64,000 nt of DNA from Alitta virens (Eukaryota > Annelida > Polychaeta > Phyllodocida > Nereididae): the NCBI GenBank assembly GCA_932294295.1, contig OW028573.1, positions 66,131,829 to 66,195,828 of the forward strand. The letters are read 5' to 3'. A model generated the notes under the pieces. It made no database searches, was not told where the DNA came from, and worked only from the letters and a program-made list of their open reading frames with translations. Shown in pieces: positions 42,501 through 55,800 of this stretch. The number at the start of each line of letters is the position of its first letter. Position 1 is the first letter of the stretch. A program made the translations under genes and the position numbers.

Positions 42501-45500
42501 AATTTTGTACAATATATGTAGATTTGTTTTCATTGGGACAAAGAAGTACTCATTCAATTGGGAAAAGAAGTACTCATTCCAAGCTGACAATTTACCATAA
42601 CAGAGTAAAAGCGTTTGTTGTAAGTCGGTTTAGCTATATCTTGTACGGAAAGGCCATTTGTGTTGTTAGGTGATGATCAATACAGCTTAAGAATGTTTAA
42701 TGGTATTCATACTAACTGTTTACATGTGCAACATCTCCTGGAGGAAATCAATTGCAGGATGCTGGTAAGCTTGAGATGTAGCTCTTGTTTTGGATACATA
42801 GTATTATAGACATTGTATCGATTGCCTTACAGTACAGACTAGCCATGAGTGACCAGCTGGATGACCACTAGAATAAAACTTCCAGAGTTAGAGTCAGAGT
42901 TCCAGTTAGTTTCATAAAATATGGTCGACTCTAGACAGCTGTAGCACCCTATTCCTGGCTAAAGCCAACCACTTCTGTCTACTCCTAGCTTATAGTTGGC
43001 TTACTGAAAATTATAAAACTTGGCTAATGTAAGAAACTTATCGAATATATGTATATCATAAATATATAGTTTTAGATCTGGCTTTGAGTAACCAGCTATA
43101 GCTGGACAGTTCTGTTTAGTGACAGGTAGCATCATATAGCAGAAGTTGTCTAGCTTTGTCTCGGTTCAACTTGACAGGCCGTTTTTAATGAAACTAACTG
43201 TAAGTTCGAGTCAGAGTCGCTTTTTCACACTGGAGTCAGGAGTCTTGAGTCGTGGCCTCTTCTTTACGACTCCTTAGCTAGACCTGATAAGTTATATATA
43301 TTTGGAGGGAATGTGATGTATATCAAAGTGACCCTTGGTCAGTCTAAAGCGACACGTCATTATGAAGTCACTGTAAGTCACTGTGAAGTCTAGAGTGTGG
43401 TCTCTGGTCACCAGTAAGTCTGGATAAGTGGTCTAATCTTAAGATTTAGTAAGCAACAAAGGATCAAAGGGAGTCTTGAGGTAAACAGGATGAAGACCAT
43501 TCCCTTTGATTTAACATGGCCCTTCCTAAGACCTTCTCTTGGTCTTATGTACTGATAGACCTTCTCAATCACACTTGTGGGAAGGACTGAAGGAAAGTCA
43601 CTAAGAAACTTGATATGGGCTTCATTTACTGATGTAAAATTAGTCAAGTCCATGTTGGAACTCGCAAGGCTGCTTCTCTAAATTAAAATTTACAGACCCT
43701 GGTACTGACTTTCATCTCATGAAATATTGATGTCCAAAAGTTTTCACCTTGTGTCTATATGATAGTCTATTTATTCACTTTTTAGCGTTTTCCCGTGTTT
43801 ACATCTAGTGAACAGTTGCATGTGACATGATGATGATAGATAACTGACAATTTAGCTACACCTGCACTTTCGGTATATCTGCATTGCGGCCTTGGTGTCA
43901 TTACCAGAATGCAATATGTATGCATTGATATGACTATCACTCCCAATGACAAAGAATGGGATTTTAGCAACATGATATGAATGTCAGGGCCTTCTTTTGT
44001 TATCTCTAGGCTAATATGGAGGCATTTAGAGGTCATATTCTTACGTTTTCGGGGTTATGTATTGTCCATAATTCCACTTTATGTGGTCATTTGGCCATTT
44101 ATTGTGATTTGATAACCAGACCGTCCTTACTTCGTTATAGCACGGTCACTCAAAATACGTTTATTTTCAATGAATAAGAAATTTAAGACGAATTATTGAC
44201 ACATGAACCATATCTTGCCTTTGGTATTTACGCTTGATTGTGTCAAATAATTTTAGGTTGATCGACTTATTTTCTTTTTTAAATGACATATCATATGTAC
44301 GTTTAAATGTACCATATACAGAAATCTGTGATTTGGTTTGTCCCAGAATTTATCACTGCTTATTATCTGATTAGTTAGCATGGTGTTTAGGTATTTCTGT
44401 TCTGATTCTGATAACATAGGTTTTTTTCGAGTTCAATCACCTTCTCGACCTTATGACAGTGTGCTCCATAATTTTGAGTTTCTGAAGTATATGTCTCTTT
44501 ACTGCCAAATTCATAGAGTTCGAAACAAATTTCATAGACACTGTGTGTCATCACCTCACAGCCCAGCAACCTAATTATGTACATGTTCTGCTCGTTAACT
44601 CATCTAAAGTAAATTAATCAATTTATCTTATAGTCTATAGGCTGGCTTAAAGGTCTAACAATGAAATTACAGAATAATTAGGTGTTCATGTGCTGAGTTT
44701 GCGCAATTCTTGTCCTGACAAGCGGGCAATTCAGAAAAATTGCCTAAATCCAAAAAATTTAAATCAATTTCTCTTGTATTTTTTAGAGAAGATTTGTTTA
44801 TTCTATGCTCAGCCTATCAGCTGCATAGTTAAACCAATAATTTTGTTAAACTGGGTAAACTAGCAAAGAATCTCCATAATTAGGTCGCTTGGCTTATAGG
44901 TGAGGACACACAGTGTGGACTTGGGAAGCTAAACTTCAGCTGCTGGACTACCTGATGTCATCTGGAGTTTAACTTACAAGTCTATGAGATTGGTTTCCAA
45001 CTCTATGAATTTGGCTGTAAGTCGACCATGGACGGAATCCGCACAAGTAGCTTACATAACGTTATTATTATAAGTGCTATAGAATGACTATTGATGATTG
45101 TAAATGGCTAAAATCGATTTTCCGTAACTTTATGTTAATGAACATTAAGTGTCATAATAGTCACGCAATATCGTCATCGTTATAAACATTGTTATGGGGA
45201 AAATACTCAGCTATAAATGAACCTGCTCAATATCAACAAATGCTGGTCGATGAAAATTTCTCACTAAATAAATGTAGTGTTGACATTGTGTAAGCACTGG
45301 TTATTGTGCTATACTATGTACAGAAGTACTAACGTGTTGCAAGATAGTTTGCATACGCATGGTACCTTGGGCTAGAGATGATGCTACAGAAGCAGAAACG
45401 GCAGCAGCAGTCCTACATCACTGGAGATGAAGATGAACAACTGTTCGCATCTGTCGTTGTTAGGGCAGAAAGGGGCAATGGTCAAGCTTGACCCCCCATG

Positions 45501-46812
45501 CTTCAAGGAGTGTCTTTGGCATATTCCTGCTCTTCAGGGGTACTGCAGGAGCTATAGCAGGAGCTATAGCACAGAGGGTGACCTAATTGGCTCTTGGGAT
45601 GTATGGGGGTGGCTGCTGGATGTGCTAAGATGTCTCAATTGTACAAGGCTGCTGGCTATGTGAGATGCTCCCATGCAGACTGACACCATGTTTTGCGAAG
45701 CCAGGGGTGTGCAGCGTTGGCCAGAATGTTAATTTGCTAATGGTGTGCAGTGAACAAACAGTACACAGAGTATACACCCCAACATGTATTGCACGTGCAC
45801 TTAGTAAGTAGTATACGTCTATCTCTCGCTTTGTCTCATAGTATCCGACCTTCTAAGATGTGTGCCTTGTAGATGAATACATGTAGACAATTGCCTTGGG
45901 AAATAAGCAAACTAGTATATTATGAAATATGGATACATGCGTGTTAAGTGTAGAGATTGGAGCGAATTGGTCATATTTTTATGAATGTCCATTTGCGGTG
46001 GATAGATTTCCGCTATATTGGCAGGTATTCACTACTTAATCCACTGAAGCAAGTTTGTCTCACTCAACAGCTCTCATTTCTGAAAGGACCTGTGCTGAAA
46101 GCCTATCACCCCCTAACCCCACAACCACAGTCCACAAATACAGCAGGGCTCCAGGAAATGCCAGGAAGTGGAATTTGAGTGTTGTAGGTCTTTAGCACTT
46201 CCTAGCAGCTGCTCCTGCAAGGCAGGTCAGCAGAGATCAGCAGCTTTGGCAGCTGATGGAAATCCAATGCAAAAAAAGCTCTTATGCAATTCTTGACCTG
46301 TCTGGGCTGGCGCAGTGGCACACCCACTTACAAAGTACAGAGAACAACGGAACAGCAGCGTCATACACGCATACTTTTTTCTCTCATTATAATATATTTA
46401 TCCAGGGCTTCATCATGATACTGTGCAATTAACATTTTCCTGAGTCCACAGTTTCATGGATGCAAACATTGCCAGATCGCTCGTAGATAAAATTGATTTA
46501 AAATCATGCTGCAGCCAAGTCAGAACTTTGCCCTGTACATCCATTTGTGCCTGATTTTTAAATACCGATTGAAAGTAACATCGAGTATAATGGTTGCAAG
46601 GTGGTTTGTCTGGATGTAGTTTTGCTGATGTATGGTGCAATACTTATAGATTAGAACTTAGGATGATACATTTCTCTTTTTTGCATGTCTACCCATAGCC
46701 TAGAGGCATGAAGGATGGGCTATTATTGTAGGGGAATTGCCCCATCTACAGCTGTAGAGGTCTGGCAGTTGGCCATGAGCTGCTGCTGCTGCTGCTGCTG
46801 CTATTGCTGCTA

Positions 46813-46846
<34 letters not shown>

Positions 46847-49800
46847 AATATGTGTTGTAGTCTCCCTAGTGTCAGTCCTCAACGAAGGCATCAACAGCAT
46901 ACCAGCAATGTATGTCTTACGCAGAGACTGGGAAATCTTCAAGCCCCGCCAACCTATCTAGGGCACCTGCTTTGGGTGTAAATGAGAACATATTTCCATG
47001 TGCAGATTGTATTTGTTCTCCCGTGGCTCCTATAGGATTCGGAGGGATAGCATACTGCTGAACTAGCAGAAAAAAGAACAGCTCAAAGACAAAATACATG
47101 GCGAAAATACAGCTTTAGCTATTAGAGTTTGTTTAACCTCTCCTGTTTGGTATTATTGGCTGTAGAGCATCCCACCCCAGTTGTGTTTGGCCTTCCTTGC
47201 AAATGTGTTGTACAATACATAATATGTAGTTTTCCTCGTCTTGAACCTTGTAGGAGGGACCAGGTGGCCAAGTGATTTACATGGTCTGTTTCTGTGGCAG
47301 TGACTGGATTCGTGGGTTCGAACCAAACGCCATGCACAGTTTTTGAGTCACATTGTCCAACCATAACTGACATGCTTATGAAGGTGCCTTGTACGTGTAC
47401 GTGTAAACAGTGCCTTTAGTGGGGCAATAAGATACATCATTCATCATCACCATCCAAATGAATTAGTTAAGTTTCGTATAGCGGCGGAAGTAGGAACTGG
47501 GTGAAGTCAAATAAACCAATCTCTCCATCCTTGGTGCTTGTTGGGTGAAATTAGACCAAGTAGGTAAGTTGACATTGGGGCATCTGGGTAACTGGCATTT
47601 TCACTTCACTTTGGAGTACCCCGCTGTTTTGGTTATCAGCTGGGTTGGAGCATTACAAGTGAAGAGGCTTGTTTGATTATGCTACTTGTGCCATTCAGGG
47701 AGCCTTCTTTTTTTCTCGCCACTTTGCCAGCTTGCCTCTTGGGTCTGGGTCAGGCCAAGGTTGTGCTATGCTTGGCACTTTATCATGTGCTCTCGCCGAG
47801 CAATGCTGCTTTGGCTGCAGGGGAATCTGTCATTTTGGGGGGCACGGGTTGAAACTATCCTGAGCTGTCAGGTCTTTGCCAATACATTTACTCTCAGGGT
47901 TGCTGACCTCTCAGCTTCACTAAAGCACTAAATAACCTTTGTTCTTTCCCAACAGATTCCTTCACACCTGTGTATATCAAGAGCATGTTCAGATGTGGGG
48001 GGACAACCGAATGCCTGGATGTCAGCCAGGTAGTTTGTCGCGTTGCCATGGCAACATAAGGGGGGGGGGCTGCTTCAAGAAAGAGTGGCCTTTCGGGTGG
48101 GTGTTGTGTCCCTGCGGATGTCCTTGCTCTAACCACGACAGACGATATATCGTGTGTTCTACTTTGCTCTTCTACTATGTGCTCTACCTGGACTAAACAA
48201 AATGTAAACAAAGCAAAAGGCGAGGCCTGCTAAGCTGGCCCAGGGTCTGTGTGGTTCACAACTTCTGGCAAGTGAGCACTGGATATAGAGGCCATGTATC
48301 CTGGTGGTCTTGCTGGTTTGCCTTGTTCCTAAAGGTTAAGGGGGGGGGGGGGGCATTATCAGAACATAACTCTGCTTTGTAAGAGTATTATTTCATGCTC
48401 AACAACATATGATCATCATGAAAAAGCTGCAATACTGTCTTGTAAGCAGCTGTCACTGTGCTAAGTGCTATGGAAGTGAATATTCATGCGGTAGAAACGA
48501 CCTTAAAATATTAAATCATTTATTTGACACACATATTGGACCTTTAGGCGGTAAACTAACTCACAACGACTGACTTGTCATATAAATGTGTAATGTATGT
48601 TTTACAAAATACATCAATATTTCAATGCTACTGGTCGGAAGCTAAGCAAGCTTATATATGACCAACTACTAGAGGCAGAGGTGATGATAAGATAAAGAGT
48701 CCACACCATGTTCAACATTTACCGCATGGGTGGGGTCTTTTACTTACCTCAGCACGTTTTTTTTTACCATTTAAAAACTAATTGGATACAAATTACGACG
48801 CAGATACCAAGCTTCCTTGTTTTGTGTGATAAACAAAGCCAAACTTCATTATCATAGTTCAGATGACACTTAATTCATCACGTTCAATGCGAGGTCATAA
48901 CTGATTGAAGGTTATCCTGTCCCATTGTATTGTTTATCACATTTTGTTGGTCAATTCGAACGAAATTTGCATATTGTTCATTTGATTTTGTTTGTAACCT
49001 TCGCAAAGTTTGTCACACCTCATAACCGCCTGAATTATGTATTCCATTAGTCATTCCTACTCACCGTTTTGCCTGTAGGCGAGGTTTATTGATTTGTTCG
49101 ATGATCAAATAGAAAGCGTGGTGTATACAAATAACTTTGCAAATGAAATTATGTGAAAAATGGCTACTGTATATATGTATGCATGAAAATGAATGTGACT
49201 ATGTTATTCGAGTAAGCCCGAGTGGGCTGGGCCAATCTATGCATGCATGTATAAACGTATGATTGTCTAGTTTTTATGTGTTATTTGTCACCGTTCTTGA
49301 AAATGAATTTTAAAGTTTTTCTCATTTAGATATTTTCTATTTTGTTGCATGAAGACTGATGATTCGCATGTCGTGCAGGTAAATTGTGATGAGCTGTCTG
49401 AATTTTAATGCATGCGAGTTAGTTTCAAGAAATGCTTAATAAAGCCAAGCAATAGTTTACTAATGCACGATGATGTAATGTGGAGGTATTGCACCCGATA
49501 AAAACTATAGTATAGTTGAATATCTAGGACAACATTATCAGTATTTCCTGTATGAATATCACCATCAATGAATCACAGGCCCAAATTACCGTTCACTGAC
49601 TTCGGCAGTCGATCTATCAATAATAACCTCAAGGTAAACATCGTTCGTACATGGCCCAAAGAGAGGTATCTGGCCCAAACGGGCACTGACGTCACAAGGT
49701 TCTGCAATTTGGGCCAATCGCAGAGCAGTATTACATTCAGTCCTTTTACTGATTTATACCGGCGAATGAATGTATGGGGCAACGTGACTATGGTTGGCAT

Positions 49801-52800
49801 GCATTTGTGCACGTACATTCGCATCATCACATTAAGTATATTCAGTACATTGTTAGGAGTAATTTTTATGTTGATCCCTAGCGCATTAATCCTGTATTTT
49901 GTAATAGTAAATTGTGAGTCATTCCTGATGATATGATGACTGTCTGCTACGTCTCATTTGGAAATAATTTATTTCGTTTAATGGTGCACTGCACTATATA
50001 GGCCTACTTTGAATTCACGTTTGAGAAGTAAAATCCCCCAAAAAGTGAGACAAATGCTTGTTCTGTATGTTAGGTCATCATTACGTCCGCCTCGTTCATC
50101 CGATATACGTGAACACATTTTCAGTCCTATCTTATTAGGCAAAGAGAGAATGTAATGCAATATCTTATTTAGATTCCAATAATTCGTGATTAATAAAAAT
50201 AATTCGTGGTTGATACAAATCAAGTAAAGTTATCCTTCTGTCATTTATTGATGATAATTGTTGCGAAGAATTACCTTGGTGATTAAACACTGTTTGATCA
50301 ACCGCATAATTCCTCAACAAATCAGATCCCGGCTTAGTTGATGATTAGGCGCTAGAGGATCAACTGATTACATGGCAGTACATTCAATTAAGCACTGCTT
50401 GTTATCCTTGTGTAATTGCTACCTGGTCTTGAGGTCTTGGTTGTGGCTTGGTTGGCTGGCTTAAGGTTTCTGGGCCCTTATTCTGGCAAAATTCTACAGT
50501 CTGCTATTACGTAACATTATGGTAGATGTAGAATTTGTGTCATTTTTGTTGTTGTTGAGAAATGAAGTTAATGGAGTATCTGAATCGGCACTGAATTAAT
50601 GACCTTCGTCTGCAGCAAATGCACCGTAATTGATCTTTTAATTGAGGCCAGTATTATATTATTATATGTCATTGTGACCACATTTCTTTGAATTGTTTTT
50701 GCCATCAGTGTTGTGGTTTTTTGTTGTTGTATTTTTGTACGGTCAGTTTTCCATGTGGTCTTGTATCATTAAATATGTCTGCAAAAAGAGATGGCTCTGT
50801 CAGGTCATTGACGCTGTGAACAAAATCATTTTCACCTGGAAAATGTTATCGTTCATTTACAATTAGTATAAGTATACTCGATTAGGAAAGTGCTGATTAG
50901 TATGCCATTTTTGGGATCTGTTCACCTTCTTTTCACCGAAACCCAAGGGAGTTTTCTTTGGCAGTTTCTGTAGCCTTTTATGTACTCTCGAGAATAAAAA
51001 AAAACCCCTGGAATTGAATTATTTAGAGCAGTCCTTTGTACCAGATCTGGGCCAGCACTCAATCAAGCAACATTAGCTCTGTCTGACACAGCAAATGGAG
51101 TTAATAAGGTGAATGTGACTATGTCTAGGACGAGAATAGATGTAGGTCAAACGAATGTCTGAAATATCCACAAAAACTATGGACTGTGCTTCTTCCGCTG
51201 AGCCCTGTTTTCTCAGAATATGTTTGGGGATAGCACGTATGTTTTATGCACACAGTTTGTACGACAGTCCCTCTGACGTCATAACCATAGGAGAATTTGT
51301 ACCCCAGGGTTATTTAGATCATATGTGCATTGTGTAATAAATCTTTCTTATTCTTACAGCTTTTTACCCTTCACATGCCTTCTCCGCATCTTAGATGTTA
51401 GTATTCATTGCATTAAGACTTGATTTTTAAGTAGCTTGTAATTCCAGGAATGTGACTACACTGTTGGAGTATTAATGTAACGACTTCTTGGAATCCAGCA
51501 AAAGTCCTTAAATCTTTCAATGGAATTACTGTTTAATATGTAGTCTTTTTGATAGTAAATAACCTGAAATGATAAAGGAAATTGCCACTGATATGATAAA
51601 TTGATATTGCTAATTAGGATGGAGAAAGAAATCCGAAAGATAAATGCCTCGGATATTCTTTCCTGCTTGAAGGTGATATTTCTTATTACTCCTAAATTGT
51701 CCTAATAACTCCTCTCTGGTACTTCCAAAACTTTTTACCATTCTCACCAGGTTGTTGTGTTTTGCACCTGACCTAGAATGATATATATATATATGTTTGG
51801 ATGATATGTAGAGCCTCGACGCCATGAAACAGTATTCATCGTCACCTCTCGCTAGATTCGAACTGCGGCCATTTATTAGGGGAATTACGCCAAGGCTCAA
51901 TGTTAACACCCCCTCTAAATCCCCTGACTTCAAAAGAAATCAAATAAGTCGAAATCACTGCTCCTCCAGCAACAGTTAGTTACCATGATGTAGATGCTGA
52001 GGAAGATGTGTTGCAGCAGCAGCAGAATCAACTAGTGATGCTGTGTATCAAGGATCCACGTTCATCGCACAAATCCAAAGCTGAGTTTGGTCAATAATGA
52101 ATGAGCGATCGCGGAAAAAGGATGGCTTAAATATATAATAACTTGTTCTAGACTGGTGGGTTCAATTGAATTGGGTCAATGCAACTGGTGCATATATGCT
52201 TTTGTACTGCAGTGCACTCGCAGCTACTCAGTGTTTGTTTTAGTCTCATGGTGAAGCAGGATTCATTATTGATACGTTAAGTGATGGTCATTTTCATTAG
52301 GAGAGTCTTTTGTACAGCTAAACTGCCCATGTGTGCCTGAGAGAATTCAGACAGTAAAATATTGTGAAGATGCCTTATAAATTGCCTTTCTGTGGAAAAG
52401 AAGCCATGCAGAAACGAATCATTGACCAAAAATAGTCCACTGCTCAAACCTTACTTCAGACAGTGGGAATCAATTAAAGGAAGTGACTGGCTTGTTCTTG
52501 AGCCGATTATCTCGTCAGATCCCGTGTCTAGCGTGAGCTTACGTGACTGGGGAGTTTGTTGCACCTGAGAATGTGGCGCATAACCTCAAAGTGTCCTCAG
52601 TTGGCAGGTGGCCAGGTGTAAAGTACCAGGCGGGGCTTCGGTGGCACGTACATCCCTATTTCAGAGGGAATTCGACACAATTAAAAAACAAGGGTGAAGA
52701 AACTGACAAAGATCTGCATTTGCAGTGGCATCATATGGGCTTTTACCTTTTGTTGTTGTAGGCTAATCCCTGACTCCCCAAGTCCAGAAACCTGTCATCA

Positions 52801-55800
52801 TGGAGAGAATGACTTTTATATTTTATTGCTGCAACTTGTATCTTTAGATTTGTGTACATGTGTGCCTTAGAGTGCCTAGCATATTATTGGTTAAACAGTG
52901 AGTTGGGCAAGCACCTAAAATTACTAAATAAAGCGCTTAGGTGACGTAGATCATTGCTTTGTTTTGTGAAACAACTGTCCGAAATCTTTTCAGTTTGCTC
53001 AACCAGTCGAGAGTTTTGACCAACAAAGGGATTATCCTAAAATGTTGATTACTGAGTTTTATAAACAGTCAAGGTTGGCTGGAGATATTCAATGGGCTTT
53101 CACTGCTAAAACCTACTAACAATAAAAACCAATGTGACGTGGCAGAATCACTTTGAAAGACTGGAAAATTGTGATTGGTTGCCAATGTAACCACTTTTCT
53201 GCTAGGCACTATAAGCAATTGAGGATCAAGTTGTATTTGTTGTATATAGTACTCGCTTTGTAAAATCCGAAGGTTTGTTCGCCACATCCTTGGGTTAGTG
53301 TTGTCTGTGCAGTGCTAAAGGATATATAACCCTGTGGTGCTTGAGGAGCAAGGTCTTGTTTAATTTGTGTAGTTTTCAAAGAATTGTTTGTTCAACACTT
53401 GAATTGAGGTTTTTTGGGCTCTTTTGTTTGTTTTGGGTCAGTAAATTCAAATCTTTCGTTCCTAATCCAAATATTTAACAGTTTTCTAGCTCCATACGTC
53501 GCAAGTTGATCATATGACTGTCCCTGGCTATAAACTGGAGGCCTCTGGCATTTACATTGTAGCAGAAAATTACAATACATCAACAACAAGGACAGCACAA
53601 ATGTCCAAGGCCCTCCAAGGTCCTGGAAGGGATTTGTTTGCCCCACATCTTCAGCCTTTTTGGGTTCAAGGAGGTGTCCTTCTGAAGAGTCGGTGGGGAC
53701 ATAACAGGAAGATTTAAACAAGTAAATAGATAATGAAGACATTATAGAGGGATTTGAACCAATGAATAGTTTCACAGAAATGATTTGATGAGATACAAAT
53801 TCATACAATTGATTCATCGTGGTATATTGGGTGAAAAAAACCGCAGGAAGTGATTAGCCAGTGATAATTTAGAGTGCATGCAATGTGTTGGGATATGTGT
53901 GTTTGCTTTTAGTTAATAGAGTAATCAGATGGTGATTCATAGTCAATTTACAGTCTAATGGCACTGTAGGGAGAATTAGAGATACTCCTGTCATTCATTG
54001 TAGTAATTGATTCTTGCCATTCATTGTGGTAATTGATTACATCGAATGGTACCATTGTCAATTTGTCATTAGAATGGTTACGTATTTCCTTGGACGAAAT
54101 ACAGTATTATAATATTATTAACTCGGTCATATACATTATAAGCCACTTCATTGTCCTTCAACACATTCATATTATCAGGTAATACAGAAATATAAAACAA
54201 AATACAATTGTGGTTCAAGACAGTAGCTTGGAGCTGGTGCTCAGATTCTGATTTAGGTTTTTCAACAGGTTTTTCATCATTTCCTTAACCATTGCCACAA
54301 TGGACCTGGTTTGTTGCATCTGCCAATGTTTTTCTGTTGTTGTCTGGTACTTGTAAGAGAATGCTGCATTGGCCTAAGAGATAACAGCTATACATGTATA
54401 CAGTACAATGAAATGCAGTACATCACCTGAGTCAGGATGAAACGACTGGTGGAGCAACTTTCCATGGCTCAGTCATTCTCTACAAATGTGCTCAGTTGGC
54501 TGTTCTTTTGGTTCTTATTTGTTATTACAAGTCAAACTAATGCCATCATTGTGACTTTTTGCTTTTCAAAGATGAGACATAAAAAGTGGAATGCTGAATA
54601 ATCTAGAAAAAGCAAATCAGGGGCCAGCTAAAAGGGCAAAAAATAGTCCATAAAATTTGAACCAGGTGCGATGTATATTTGTACCATTCATTCCCCAAGG
54701 AATAAAACACTAGAATATCTTTTGCACAAGTGGTACGCCAGTGTTTTGTGTAGGCTGTGCTTGATTCAAGAATTTGCATTAGATATATTCATAGATATAT
54801 TTCAAGATCAGATACAGCTGTATTTGACTCCGTAAATTATGAGGAAGATGATTCTGGAGATCTCTGGTCTATGTCTATGTCTAAATGCTACTAGATCTGA
54901 AACTTAGCCAGCTTATATGACCAGCTGCCAGAGGCAGACGTAATGATGAGATGATAAGGCTTGGAGTCCACAACATGTTACACATTTACCCCATAGGTGG
55001 GGTCTTTTACTTGCCTCAGCATAGACACTGAATACAAGGCACCTCCAATTTAACGTCTTATGCGATCGACATCCAGGCTTTCCAGCTTGGATGTAGCTCA
55101 TAAAGAGTGCCCGGGCCGGGATTTGTGCCCGGGACCTTCAGCAGAGCCGACCAAGATGGAATTGGCAGATTCCTTAACCATTAGACCAACCAGCTGCTTT
55201 TCATTTTCTGCGAAAGTAAGTTCTCTCTTGTTACAACTATTAGACTATCACCACTCAAACTTGCCCCACGTATATGTCACTATTTATGGTCATTTGGTAT
55301 TTTCTTAAAAAGGTTGTTTTGGCTGAATGTCAGCTTTCCTTTTTCATTTGGAACATGCTGGGTCCTTCTATATTGTCTGCATTCAGCCGGATATGGCTTT
55401 AGTACCTGAGCGATATTCATGATATTTGAAAGGTCGTTCTTAACATCTCCCAATTTAGAAAGGAAAGGAAACGAAGTAGAGTGAGGGGATCAAGAGAGTG
55501 TAGAACAATAGGTGAAGCAGGCTAAGGGATAGAATATCCAAACGGGGAACAATAGATTAAATTAGTGCAGCTGCACATGTTCTCTTGCATCTGCTTTATA
55601 CGCTCCAAGTTTCTTGCAGTGGCTGCAAGTGCCTGGGAAACTGTATTAATGCTAGATCAGCCGAAAGTTGTTTAAAGCAACTTTAGGCCTATTGGTCTTC
55701 TTACTAACCTGGAGGTCAAAATCCTTGGTCTGTGGAGCTCTGTGTAATGATGGACATTGAAGCAGGTTGCTGCTTCTGAAATATCTTGCCATAAGCTTTA

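Noticed and set aside
46700..46981. ORFs with poly-Cys or poly-Ala
   Set aside because: Produced by the CTG array at 46780-46846; no protein resemblance outside it.
49568..49936. 122-codon plus-strand ORF with a hydrophobic C-terminus
   Set aside because: No recognisable family, and long open stretches are expected in 27 kb of intron. The hydrophobic end comes from T-rich sequence.
51800..51930. Possible minus-strand tRNA-like head (GCAGTTCGAATCT)
   Set aside because: Only a B-box-like stretch is convincing; no clear A-box and no second copy seen.
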